From assembly GCA_014898415.1 (NCBI GenBank), contig RCTD01000017.1, forward strand, positions 867,001 through 931,000: a DNA stretch of 64,000 nucleotides. Reading direction: 5' to 3'. The notes under the pieces were generated by a model. It was not told the origin of the DNA, made no database searches, and was given only the letters and a program-made list of their open reading frames with translations. The translations under genes were made by a program, and so were the position numbers. This DNA comes from Stromatinia cepivora (Eukaryota > Ascomycota > Leotiomycetes > Helotiales > Sclerotiniaceae). Positions 12,754 to 23,375 of the stretch are shown piece after piece (position 1 is the stretch's first letter; every line of letters begins with the position of its first letter).

Positions 12754-15075
12754 CTATGCAACTGATATCTTTTCCTCCGTCGACATATAGAAAACATTGC
12801 CTGCATCGTTATCTATCGTTAAATCACCATCATCTAGGTTAACCGCTCCAAATGTAAAGGATCCCATATGTGCACTATCAACGCCGGTTCCAATGTGTGC
12901 CAAATCCCCCGCGTATGCCATTGATAAATTAGGTGTCGCTACTGTGTTTCGCGCTTGTTCTGTCGTTGGATTGGACTGGATATCAGTCGTATCCCTTTCT
13001 GAATATGAACGACGTTCAGAATCTTGCCGTCGAGTTTCTAATGTTGAGTTCTCTATAGTTGAAGTATTTTGATAATGATCCTGCTGCTGGTCGGGTTGAT
13101 CTTTCGAATAATCAGACCCAGAAGGTGATGACGGTAGTTGAATCTGTGATGGTCTGATATTTTGTGTCTTCAAATTTGTGATCAACGCTTCTGGTGGTCT
13201 GAATGCCATAAATGGTGGTGAATAAGGTTTAGAACGTGATCGACCTCTTTCTGGTACATCATTGTCGTGTGCCTCGGAAATGTTTTCTCGTCCGACGTTG
13301 CTGTCATGAACCGTGACCAAAGGTTCCCCTTCATCGGCATGTTTGACATCGATCACAATAGGAGTTGGCGATTGATCGTCATATATATCACGATAATCAT
13401 CAATCTCAGGAAAGATGCTTAGCAAAACTGCAGCTTGCAATCGATTTCGAGGATCCTCGCTAAGACAACGACCACAAACTTCCAGGAAATAGCTCGGCAC
13501 ATCGGGCGGGAAAGTCGACAATGTCAACGGCCTTTGAGTTTCTGGTTCATCGTGCTGAGTAGCCAAGGCGTAGAGAACCATCCCAAGTTGATACAGATCG
13601 GATTTGACGCCTATGTACATCGATATTCTCTGGTTGCTTTCGATTAATGCAGCAACCTCTGGAGGTTCCCATCCAACTGGACAACCTCGTCGATTGATAT
13701 CGATAATCTTTGCATTATCATCCGCATCTATAACAATATTAGATAAAGTGAAATCTCCTTGAACGAAGCCCGCCTCGTGAATTTCGGAAAGTCCATGAAC
13801 AATTTGTTTCGCCCAACGTTCCCGTCGTTCCCAGGGAATTCCACCATCACCATCATAAATAACGTCAATCAATGCTCCTTGTTCGGCGAAGCTAATCAGA
13901 AGACCTTTCACGCATTTTGCTTCATTATCAAGTACCACGCCGCCAAATTGAATCACACTATGAGATCCGGAAAGTTTGTGAAGGGCATTAATCTCATATA
14001 AAAACTCTTCCACTTGATCTGGTCCTGGGATTTCCTTTTTGATAAAGACTTGCCCGGCCACGATAACTTTGTAAACGAAGCCGGATAGATGAGAGTCAAA
14101 TTCAAGCTCCGATTCGAGAACTCTGCGACATGGAAGGTGGTTAAGAGCCTTGACTGGAGGATAGTGAATAACTTCGGAGAGATCTTCCACAACATGAACA
14201 TGGAGTCTTTCATCCTGCGTCTCCAACTTGAGGTTTGTCACAGTATCGTAGAATTGGATATCCTGAAGTGACTCCCGAATAGCCTCATAAATGCGCGCAC
14301 TTTTGTCTCTCTGGAACCTTGTCCGCTGTAGCTCCTCCTCCAAGGAATTACTCGGTGCATTTCTATAATCCAGGGAGATTGTGACCCTTCGCCAATGTGT
14401 CGGTGTTTCTGCATACGTAACAAAGAACTTCTCCCTTTTAGATTTGTCTCGAAAATGCATGCTCAAATTCAAGATCCATTTCTTTTCCAGCTCCTCAAGT
14501 ATTATCTCGTCGAATGTATCTGTAGATATTGATTGTTCTTCGATATGTGAGCCCTGCTTCTCCTCCTTCGAAACATCCACATAATCTTGAGATTCGTTCT
14601 CATGTTCACTTGTAGTTGCCGTAGGTGGTCGCACAGATACACTATCAAACGTCTTGTCGATAGTCTCCGCCCTTTCCAGAAATTCAGGAGCGCTGGTTCT
14701 TGGACCACGATTTAAAGCAGTTGAAGATGAACGATGCGAATTATTTAGTCGACGATCCACTGAAGCTGTCCGCCGTTCATCAGCATTTGGCTTGACCGGT
14801 TCTAATCTATCCCTCAGCTCCGATTGTTGTCTTTTAAAGGTGCCTGCTCTCGGAAGTCCAGGGACAACCCTTCTCGAAATTCGACGAGCTAACCCTGGCG
14901 GTTGAGCCTCGTTCGGTGGAGCGTTAGGTGGAGAGCTCGGTGGCGTATGGTGTTCATCCTTCTTGGGAAAGATGAACTTTCGAAACCAAGATATTTTATG
15001 ATCATTCGATGCCGGCAAACCTGGCTCCGTTTGTGCCATTGTCCTTCTCGTAAATTTAAACCAATATTTTCCCAT
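12754..15075 (-). CDS. Atypical protein kinase-domain protein with long disordered tails
   Basis: Single-exon frame of 773 aa. Residues 1-190 are Pro/Ser/Arg-rich and probably disordered. The kinase-like domain spans about 315-560: the ATP-binding lysine in VFIKKE (346/347), the helix C glutamate in EFLYEIN, a catalytic loop QGDFTLSN with D441 and N446 (HRD replaced by QGD), and the metal-binding D459 in DIN instead of DFG. An APE-like WEPPEV and the late-lobe pattern SDLYQLGMVL follow. The glycine loop is poorly preserved. The lysine and both acidic residues survive, so activity is possible. The C-terminal 210 residues are low-complexity and Gln/Ser-rich. A second start, M13, is equally possible. 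Fungi carry many such lineage-specific kinases, and I cannot name a substrate. Confidence 0.85.
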   Translation of the reverse strand: MGKYWFKFTRRTMAQTEPGLPASNDHKISWFRKFIFPKKDEHHTPPSSPPNAPPNEAQPPGLARRISRRVVPGLPRAGTFKRQQSELRDRLEPVKPNADERRTASVDRRLNNSHRSSSTALNRGPRTSAPEFLERAETIDKTFDSVSVRPPTATTSEHENESQDYVDVSKEEKQGSHIEEQSISTDTFDEIILEELEKKWILNLSMHFRDKSKREKFFVTYAETPTHWRRVTISLDYRNAPSNSLEEELQRTRFQRDKSARIYEAIRESLQDIQFYDTVTNLKLETQDERLHVHVVEDLSEVIHYPPVKALNHLPCRRVLESELEFDSHLSGFVYKVIVAGQVFIKKEIPGPDQVEEFLYEINALHKLSGSHSVIQFGGVVLDNEAKCVKGLLISFAEQGALIDVIYDGDGGIPWERRERWAKQIVHGLSEIHEAGFVQGDFTLSNIVIDADDNAKIIDINRRGCPVGWEPPEVAALIESNQRISMYIGVKSDLYQLGMVLYALATQHDEPETQRPLTLSTFPPDVPSYFLEVCGRCLSEDPRNRLQAAVLLSIFPEIDDYRDIYDDQSPTPIVIDVKHADEGEPLVTVHDSNVGRENISEAHDNDVPERGRSRSKPYSPPFMAFRPPEALITNLKTQNIRPSQIQLPSSPSGSDYSKDQPDQQQDHYQNTSTIENSTLETRRQDSERRSYSERDTTDIQSNPTTEQARNTVATPNLSMAYAGDLAHIGTGVDSAHMGSFTFGAVNLDDGDLTIDNDAGNVFYMSTEEKISVA

Positions 15076-17209
15076 TAACTGGGATATTCGTCAGCAAACT
15101 CGAATTGAAGTATTGTGCAAGAGAAATCTATTCCTACATCTGTAGAAATGAAATAACACCGAGAAATATGGTAATATGATTTCTTTTCAGGAGGGGTCAC
15201 ATCAATGATTCGGTAGGCTTGTAAGATGACTGTACGGGGTAAATTGTTTGTGTAGCCAGCAGTTATCCGGTAAAATGAAGTAAAGAGACACACGATGATC
15301 TTTCAATGTATAGAGAAAAGAAGGGTATCATTGCATTAAAAAGTATTCCAAAGGAGAATGAGAGGTTGAAGATAAGTATCTCATTCAAAAGATATTGACG
15401 TCGATGTTTATTGATTTTTTTTCAGGAGATGGTCGTGAATAAGGTCAACTCGTTCAATTCCCCCAGCCTTGTTCGTACAATATATCAAAACAATTGAATA
15501 GATCAAGAGGTATATTTTAAGAATAGAAATAGAAAAAGGGATAAAAAGATGCAATGCAATTGAGAAAAAAGAAGGCTGTACTCTTTCAAATTAAAGGAAC
15601 GTGGAAAAACGAGAAGATAAAATAGAGCATCATCAATCATTTGCTGTGCTGCGGTTTGTGTGATGCACATGCACATGCACAATGCATCAATGCAGTGCAG
15701 TGGGTGATTACACTTTTCCCAAGAATATATGAGGTGGCATAGAATATTTTACTATTCTATTCAGGGCGGGATGACAACAATAACCCGGGATTTCAGGAAC
15801 ATGCTTCTTTTTGAATTTTTCCATTGAGGGGGTTGGTGGGACGAGAGTCATTTCTCCACTATTCCACTTTTCCCCAACTGGTTGCCTTTATTTTCTTTTC
15901 AATTGCCTCACTTTGAATTTATTGAGACATTTCGTTTCACATGTTGAATTGATGATGACGAGATAGGTACATAGGTATTGATCACAATTTTCTTGTTGCA
16001 ATACATCTACATACCGATCCTTCACTCCCCTCGAATCTCAACACGAAACACAAATTCACTTCATGACCACGGACATTCAAACCCGTGTTACTGTAACATC
16101 AAAAGAACAGTACTTGTATTTCCTGACCCCATATAAAATTCCATCTACGTATCTAGTAGTACACACATCTATTCCCCCAAACTATACGCACGTACAGTAC
16201 ATCGCTACATCGCCATCAGATCACCACCTCCTTTATATACCCTCGTCATATCACAAAAATTCCATCTCATCGAGATCTCGTTGGGCATTAACAAGCCACT
16301 CCTTGGGTATACATGAGGCTTCTTGCTGTGAATCGCCCACGTATGCAATCATGCGCTTTTGGAATTTCCCTAGCCTTTTAGTAAGGCGAGAACCCTAAAA
16401 TATACGATTTCAACCTTGGGTGCTCTAGAAATTGCATACGAGGATACCTAATGAAGTAAAGACATAAACTTGCCATGAGGTTTGATCCGATCCAGAGGTG
16501 TTTTACGGGTAACAGCACAAGCCCGAACAAACGAACGAAACGAACGAGTTAGCACTCAATTGAATCTTCTCCAATACCTTGGGAACTAGAGGGTCGCCCC
16601 GCCCGCCGTTAGAATATGTAGGTTACCACGCAATAATGTATATACTGATCAATATCGCGGGGAACTATATAAGTTCATCCGAGGAAAAGGGAACTCGCGA
16701 GAAAATTTGATCACCATGAAGATGACAAGGATTGGCAAAATACACAGTAAGCTCGAGGGTATATTAGTGCTTGGAAGTCAATGATCTTGTACGACATAAG
16801 ATCATAGGATTACATCAACTATCCGCAATGATCCACGGTCGGTTCCTTCCGACGAGGACTTCAAAACAATCACGAGGAAAGGAGGAGGAGTTATCTACAA
16901 TCTCAAGTTAGGAGTATAGTGTTGATTGCAAGGCCTGATCCAGTGCGACATCAGATCATGTATCAACTACCCGCAACCCAACTATAAGCAATTCCTTGCC
17001 GATTACGACTTGGAAAATGAATACAGTCAAACCTAGTTACAAAGAAAAGGAACAGGAACTACTAATCAACCTAGTAGTATTTGACAGATATCGACCACAA
17101 AAGCCAATCACATTGATAAGATATTAACAAGATATTTACTCTCATACCCCTCAAAGTGAATTTTATTACTTTCAGAAAATTTTTATCTCCGTCTAATGAT
17201 TATCATTCT
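15076..17209. other. Intergenic region, no gene supported
   Basis: Normal base composition. Only short frames without codon or motif support are present, for example a 111-codon frame at 16063-16398 on the plus strand. A diverged direct duplication occurs at about 16781-17040. Confidence 0.6.
16785..17040. repeat. Diverged direct duplication, about 150-bp period
   Basis: The segment starting at about 16790 and the one starting at about 16941 share ACGACATAAGATCAT / GCGACATCAGATCAT, then ATCAACTATCCGCAA / ATCAACTACCCGCAA, then CGAGGACTTCAAAA / CGATTACGACTTGGAAAA in the same order. They are imperfect copies, not a simple repeat. The function is unknown. Confidence 0.6.
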
Positions 17210-19080
17210 TTAGCAATCCCATATCCTTCTATTATATCCCAGCTCTTTAATTCTTTTTCTCATCTTTCTTCTCTCTTCTTCTTGATTTCCTTCTCCCCAA
17301 AAAATGAGAATACAAAAAAGGAGGCAAACGAACTTAATACTATGCATAGGTATATAGATTAGTTGAAGAGTAAAGAAGGATTAGAAATAGCAGACTTACA
17401 CCAAATCGAGTATGAATAGTACAACTACAAGAAAACCTCTTTTGAAGTAGGACCAGGTCGTCTCTCCAGCCATTCGAGTATTGCTAATGTAGTAAAATCA
17501 GTAATCAGTCTAACTTGATTCTTGGATGTTGAAAGCCTATAGTGTGACATTATAACAATATTACTTAGATTTTTTTCCATTGATGCCTTCCATGATAAAT
17601 GTTGTCAGCTGAAGTAAAACAAAAGAATAGAGCTTCTCCTTGGTTTTAGACATACTCCTCGTTCATTCGTTTGAAACTAAAAAATTATAGTATCAGTATC
17701 ACTATACCTCCTGAGAAAATTGAAGTCTATTTAACATACTATATCAATTGTTGATTTGTCCTGTGATAGTATTAGTCAATGTATACATTTCTAGCTTTTT
17801 AAACAGCATGTTTTGATAGGGGAACTTACAATTCTAGCTCTTCACCCCCCGTGGCTGTCTTCCTAAATCCATTTATTAGTCATTTTAAATTCAATATAGT
17901 TCTAACTGTTATGGTAAGATTACAGTGCAAGTAATTCCGCTTTGCTATGCAATATTATTTTGTTTTTGATCGTTTATGAAGAAGCCAAAGGCTCCAATTG
18001 CATAACTACTCACACGATTGCAAGCTCTGCTGCTCTAAAAGCAATGTTGAGTCAGCATTGGAAGTCCAGAAGCTGAATCTCTGAATAGAATATTTCATAA
18101 AAATTAACCCTCTTGTTTGCTGCCCGAGCCTAGCTTAGACGTTAGAAACGAATTACTTCAGCAAGGAGCTTCAGATTTCACTTACAATTGTTCTGTTGAT
18201 GCTGCGTTGGCGGCGCTATTACAGAATCATGAATATTAGCCATTTTGCTAGTATGGCTGTCTGGGTAGCATCACGAACACAATTCTCTGCCTATCAGAGA
18301 AGCCATTGACATTAGCTATAACCATTATGATGGATGGAAATGTTACTGACAATTCCGCCATTTGTGCCTTGCTATTCCCAGAGTTAGCAAAAATTCGACT
18401 GTATTTTCTGCAATCCCTGTTGTAAATTACTCACAGACTTTGAATTTCCTCTATTCTATAGTGATATTTAGCCATGGCTTGTTGAATCGAATTGGCTTGT
18501 ATCGCAAGGGAACCACTGACCTTGCCGCATCCACTGCAGCACTGTCGACAGCATGAAAGTCAGTGATCAATCCCGATTTCTAATGGGTTTGTCTGTAGTA
18601 AAGAGAGCGAGCTACTGACAGTTGCAGTTGCACATTCACTGATTCCCTATTAAGGCAGATGTGATGTCAGCGGTATACTTTAAACAAGATTTACTATATC
18701 ATAAGGTTAACGTTATCACTAACAGCCGCCCATTTTCATTGTTTCTATCAATGCGTATCTCATGTCAGCCATGCATCTTATCACAAGGTCTAAAGATCGC
18801 AGATATACTAACAATTCTTCCATTCTCCTCGAACTAGAGTTGCATATCCAAGGTTAACCATAGGATGAGGTCGGCGATGTGGATACTGACTTCGAGGTTA
18901 TCAAGTTTGATACCCTAACAGATATGTTAGTGGATATACAGATAAGAAGAGAAGAGCTATGATTTACAAGTGCATTCGCTCATTGATTGCAGCGACGATT
19001 TCTTTCCTGATTATTTGTTTTCGTTAATTTATACAGCTGTCAAATGGACACAAAGAACACCGACTCGTCTCGACCTGTTC
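17210..19080 (-). CDS. Micro-exon gene: heptad-per-exon coiled-coil protein with C-terminal membrane anchor (5' end unresolved)
   Basis: I assembled this from splice signals. Minus-strand exons: 19080-19061 (tentative), 19006-18968, 18914-18891, 18833-18813, 18744-18724, 18646-18620, 18541-18521, 18455-18435, 18371-18351, 18215-18186, 18129-18109, 18034-18014, 17944-17924, 17862-17830, 17760-17740, 17676-17656, 17483-17400, 17339-17210. Lengths from the second exon to the penultimate one are 39, 24, 21, 21, 27, 21, 21, 21, 30, 21, 21, 21, 33, 21, 21 and 84, all multiples of three. Every intron from 18967 down is phase 2. Several exons are open only in that frame. Introns are 53-172 nt, mostly with GTNAGT-like donors and CTAAC/CTGAC branch sites. 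Exon peptides such as IEEIQSL, AAELAIV and KAELLAL are heptads of a coiled coil. The last two exons give a hydrophobic segment (GFLVVVLFILDLV onward) and a charged tail (QEEERRKMRKRIKELGY) ending at TAA 17212-17210. About 198 residues are accounted for; the initiator is not found. I do not recognise the family. Confidence 0.75.
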
Positions 19081-19307
19081 CTATAATAACTGTTAGTAAT
19101 GTATATGAATAGCATTCAGGGTAATTCAGTAAGTTTGAATTCTTTGGAATAGATGGATATCGTTGATAAGTGACCATTAAAGAGGAACTTTTGTTTTACA
19201 TACAAGACATAGTAGGTTGTTGTAGGTGAGAATTTTATTTAAATTGAAGTTGAATAACCCGGATCCTACAAAACTTCAGAGAACAATACACCAAAACAGA
19301 ATTTGCC

Positions 19308-19440
19308 ATTCTACTATTCATTATAGCAAGTGCTACCAAGTAACTCAAACCCCTGTCGTATTCCAAAATAGGAAAGATCGATTAGATGAAATCCTTCTAC
19401 ATATATAGACTATCAAAAAGTTACCTTCCTTGACGACAAT
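19308..19440. repeat. Dispersed intergenic repeat, copy 1
   Basis: Shares with 23850-23985 a block with a single mismatch (CTATTCATTNTAGCAAGTG then CTACCAAGTAA). After a gap there is a second, weaker match (GATNAGNNGAANTCCTNCNA, then TATCAANAAG). It is probably two relics of a short mobile element, or of the same solo LTR. No terminal repeats or target duplication could be defined. Confidence 0.6.
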
Positions 19441-19994
19441 TATAAACTATGGATATCACCCAGCGAACTACCTACCTAGATACATACTCACCACAACCAC
19501 AAACACACAACCATACAATCACAAAATACAAGCCAGGCCAAAGCTCAAATACATATACAAATCCAATTCAAATCCACGCAAAAGACGCATTTCTTTATTT
19601 CTTTATTACATTCCAATCCCACACTAAATACAACCATAACATGAAGCATCTAGCGCACCGTCCTGGGATACCTCTTGGAGTGACCAAATTGGCCATTAAA
19701 GGGAGAGATACCTAATCACATGTAACCTCCCCCCATCCGTCCCTCTTCGCCACCTTTTCACCCAAATGCCATGCCATGCCCATGCATAGATGCGTTCGTA
19801 AATTTGCAGAGTAGAGTTCCTTTTATTCAATCCAATCCCCAACGCCAGAAATGCCCATGGCTCCGCTCATCAATCATCATGCTAAAAATCATGGATCGCT
19901 GCATGCACCAATATAACCAAGTTATCACTAGTGACACTAATTTTCACCAGATTCTTCTAATATTTACATCACTCGCCATTTTCATAAGTGCAAC

Positions 19995-22900
19995 TCACTC
20001 ATCCTCCTTATCCCCCTTCTTTTTCGCCAATCGATCTTTCCAGAGACCATTTGCTGCTTCTTTATCCAGATTTGGGAAGACGAGGTCAAAGACATCAGAA
20101 TACCATTTTGCTGGTTTTCCTTCGATCCCATCTTTAATGTTCTATTTGATTTGTTGGCATTGATCTCTCTACTACATGGCATGCGATTCAGAAATGGGAT
20201 GCAAATGATATGTACTTACAGCGGGAAGTTCCAACCAATCACTCATATTGTCATCCGGGAAAATGATCATTTTGCTGCCTGCTCGTCTAGCGGCCACGGT
20301 CTTCTCTCTCAATCCACCAATCCTCAGAACCTTGCCAGTAACGGTAAGTTCACCTGTCATGGCAATCGTAGGATCTAGGGGACGATCCAATGCGAGAGAA
20401 AGTAGGGATGAAGCCATAGTAATACCCGCTGACGGTCCATCTTTTGGAACCGCGCCCTCGGGACAATGAAGATGTAACTTGGCTTTGTCGAAGAAATGAT
20501 TGTCTGGGAAATTCTTTGCCATGACTGACTTGGCGAAGGAATATGCGATGGTGGTTGATTCTTTCATTACGGCTTGAAGGTTACCAGTTGTAGCGAGGCC
20601 AGGGGTGGAGGATGGTGACAGAGCGCTTTCGAGGATTGACTCGACGTATAATGCAGCACCACCCATTTGTGTCCAGGCCAAGCCCATTGCGACTCCTGGA
20701 GGGGTCACGTCGTATAGGCGATCCGAGGTGAAAACAGGTGGACCTACATAATCCTTAAGGTTGTCCTTGCCAATTGTGACATGCACATCATCAGGAACCT
20801 TGAGACTAACTCGAGGTACTTCAGTAGTCTCTTTTTCAATTGCTTCGGGTGTTTCTTTGACATCCGTCTGATCCTTCTTAGATTCTTCCAACGCTGCCTT
20901 GCCTTCATCAGTCAAAGCCTCTTCTTCAGGAAGAACACTCTCTCCAAGATCCTGCACAATCTTTAAAGCAGACTTGCGGTAAACCTTTTCAATTTGCTTT
21001 TTAAGATTTCTAACACCAGACTCTCGGCAGTAAGACTTGATCAACTCCTCGATAGCTTCTTTACTAAGGTTGACATCGACCTCATTTAATCCAGCCAATT
21101 CCTTGGCTGCTGGTCCAAGATAGCGCTCCGCAATCGCCATTTTTTCGTCCGCAACGTATCCAGATAATTCGATCATTTCCATACGATCCAGTAGAGGTCG
21201 AGGGATAGTGTCAGTCATGTTGGCAGTGCAGACGAAGAGAACTTTAGAAAGGTCCACAGGTACATCAAGATAATGGTCGAGGAAAGAAGTATTTTGTTCG
21301 GGATCCAGTAATTCCAAAAGTGCAGATGCTGGATCACCCTGATGACCTCGTCCAATTTTGTCGATCTCATCAATCAAAATCAATGGATTTTCAGTTTGGC
21401 ATTTCTTCAGCGCCTGAATAATTCGTCCAGGAAGTGCTCCGACATATGTCCTTCTGTGACCCTTGATCTCCGCAACATCTGTAAGACCTCCAACACTGAA
21501 TCTGTAGTATTGACGATTGAGAGCTCTGGCAATGCTCTTACCAATACTCGTCTTACCGACACCAGGAGGACCAACAAAACATAAGATTTTACCTTCTACG
21601 GTGCCTCTTAGTTTTCCAACCGCGATGAATTCCAAAATGCGATCTTTCACATCCTTCAAACCATGATGATCTTCATCAAGTACAGTCATTGCATTGTTGA
21701 TTCCGAAGTTTTCTGCGCTGCGCTGACCCCAAGGAATTTGTGTCAACCAATCCAAGTAATTTCGGGTCACATTGAACTCAGACGCAGCCGCTTCGAGATG
21801 TGCTAGTTTGTTGATTTCCTCATCAAATACTTTCCTGACTACCTCCGGCATCGCAAGCTTAGCGGCCTTCTCCTTGAATTTTTCAACTAGTTTGTCTTTG
21901 CCGTCAGACTCGATGCCAAGCTCTCTGCGAATACCTTTCAATTGTTCCATCAAGTAGTATTCGCGTTGACGCTTTTGAATCTTGTTCTCAACATCCTTAG
22001 AAATTTTGGACTGTAGCTGAGCATTCATCAACTCCTTCTTTAAGACAGTCAAACCCTTTTGTAATCTTTCCTCGATATTGAGAGTCTCAAGTACATCTTG
22101 GAGTTCGGAGACTTCACCAGCAGAAACGGCAGCAGCAAAATCCGCAAGCTTCCCGGGCTCCGACATAACATTGCCCGATGACTGACTCATGGAAAATGTA
22201 GAAATTTGGTCTCGGAAGAGACTGTTAAGAGTTGCCACTTCCTTGAACACATTCACAATCTCATTTGTGACAGCACGGATTATAGGGCTCTTAGGATCAT
22301 ATGACTCTTCGGTCAGATTTTCCACGTTTGCTAAACTGATGGGGTACTTGCGTAGGAACGATATTGGCTCATATGGCAGTACGGGGCGGTCCGCACTTCT
22401 CTGCGCCACCGTCCCTTCTTCGAAGCTGGCTACAACATCGCCCTTCTTCTCCGAAGTTTCCTCCTTTATAGACTTTGCGGGTATGATTTCAGGGACAGGC
22501 GGCTCAGCTTGGGTGCCTTCGGTCTTCTTTGCATCAGCTCCCTCACGCTCGGGGCCGATAAGAGCAGACATCTTGATTCGTCGGTGTGGATAAAGTACCG
22601 CAGTCAGAGCGGAATCATCCCCATGAACAGGAAAAGCGCTGGTTATTTGTGCGAAAACTCCAACATCATGTACATCATCTATATTCTCAATAACATCTTT
22701 ATCCATATTATCGTCCTTAAACAAGAAGGCTCCAATATATGGCTGACCCCTTTTCATCATATCCTGTATAGCAGCTACTACGTTGGGATCTCGTACGGTG
22801 ACAGCCTTGTAGAACCCAGGGAATAGAGGTCTCTTGGTTATTGGAATTGCCATCACTTGTGGATACACCTCTGGAACCGTAGCCTTTTGCAAAGCCTTTT

Positions 22901-23375
22901 CCGAACTTCCTTTGCGGCCCTTCTTTCCGCCGTCACCACTACCAGAATCACCCGCACCCCCAGCACTACTTCCTTTCGCATCAATCGCACTTCCAGAAGA
23001 AGTGTTGCTACTAGAGGATGATGCTTCGTTTGTCTTGCTCTTGGCTTCCACTTCATTCTCGCCACTGACTTCCCCAACTGATTCAGTCTTTACCTTCGCC
23101 TTCTTCTCCTTCTTCTCTTCTGCTGCTGTTATTTCTGCTTGATTGAAAAGATCTTTCGGGACATCTTTTCGTCTAGAAGGAGATGTTGAAAATCTTGCGA
23201 CGCCACCCAGAGCTGGATGAATCGAGAGAGGTCGCAAAGAGACCAACGAATGTGCAGTTCCGACATGATGCTGTCTGATTGTCCTCCTCAAAATCGTACT
23301 CGATGTCTCTGTATTTTGTTTAATGGCTACATTTCGAAGCGCAATCCGCCACGGTAAGTTTTGGCCGTAAAGCAT
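19995..23375 (-). CDS. pim1: Mitochondrial ATP-dependent Lon protease (PIM1)
   Basis: Two exons: 23375-20220 and 20141-19995, with a 78-nt phase-0 intron (GTAAGT donor, AAATAG acceptor). The product is 1,100 aa. The second exon supplies the conserved end after DWLELPA (NIKDGIEG ... DVFDLVFP). Without it the protein would stop in intron sequence. Residues 1-66 are basic and serine-rich with few acids, as in a matrix-targeting presequence. A low-complexity linker follows (about 80-165). The Lon substrate-binding domain runs to about 480. The AAA+ module carries Walker A GPPGVGKT (602-609) and Walker B LILIDE (665-670). The Ser-Lys peptidase has S982 in PKDGPSAG and K1025 in GLREK. It forms a hexamer in the matrix that degrades misfolded and oxidised proteins and supports mtDNA maintenance. 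An acidic insert (about 811-855) sits between the AAA+ and protease domains, as in other fungal PIM1 proteins. Confidence 0.97.

Noticed and set aside
16063..16398. 111-codon plus-strand frame between the kinase and the micro-exon gene
   Set aside because: It is rich in His/Tyr/Ser with no motif, no splice partner and no coherent structure; it is probably chance in an unconstrained region.
18647..18723. A possible 15-nt exon (TAAATCTTGTTTAAA) within the intron 18723-18647
   Set aside because: It would leave a 30-nt intron before it, too short for fungal splicing.
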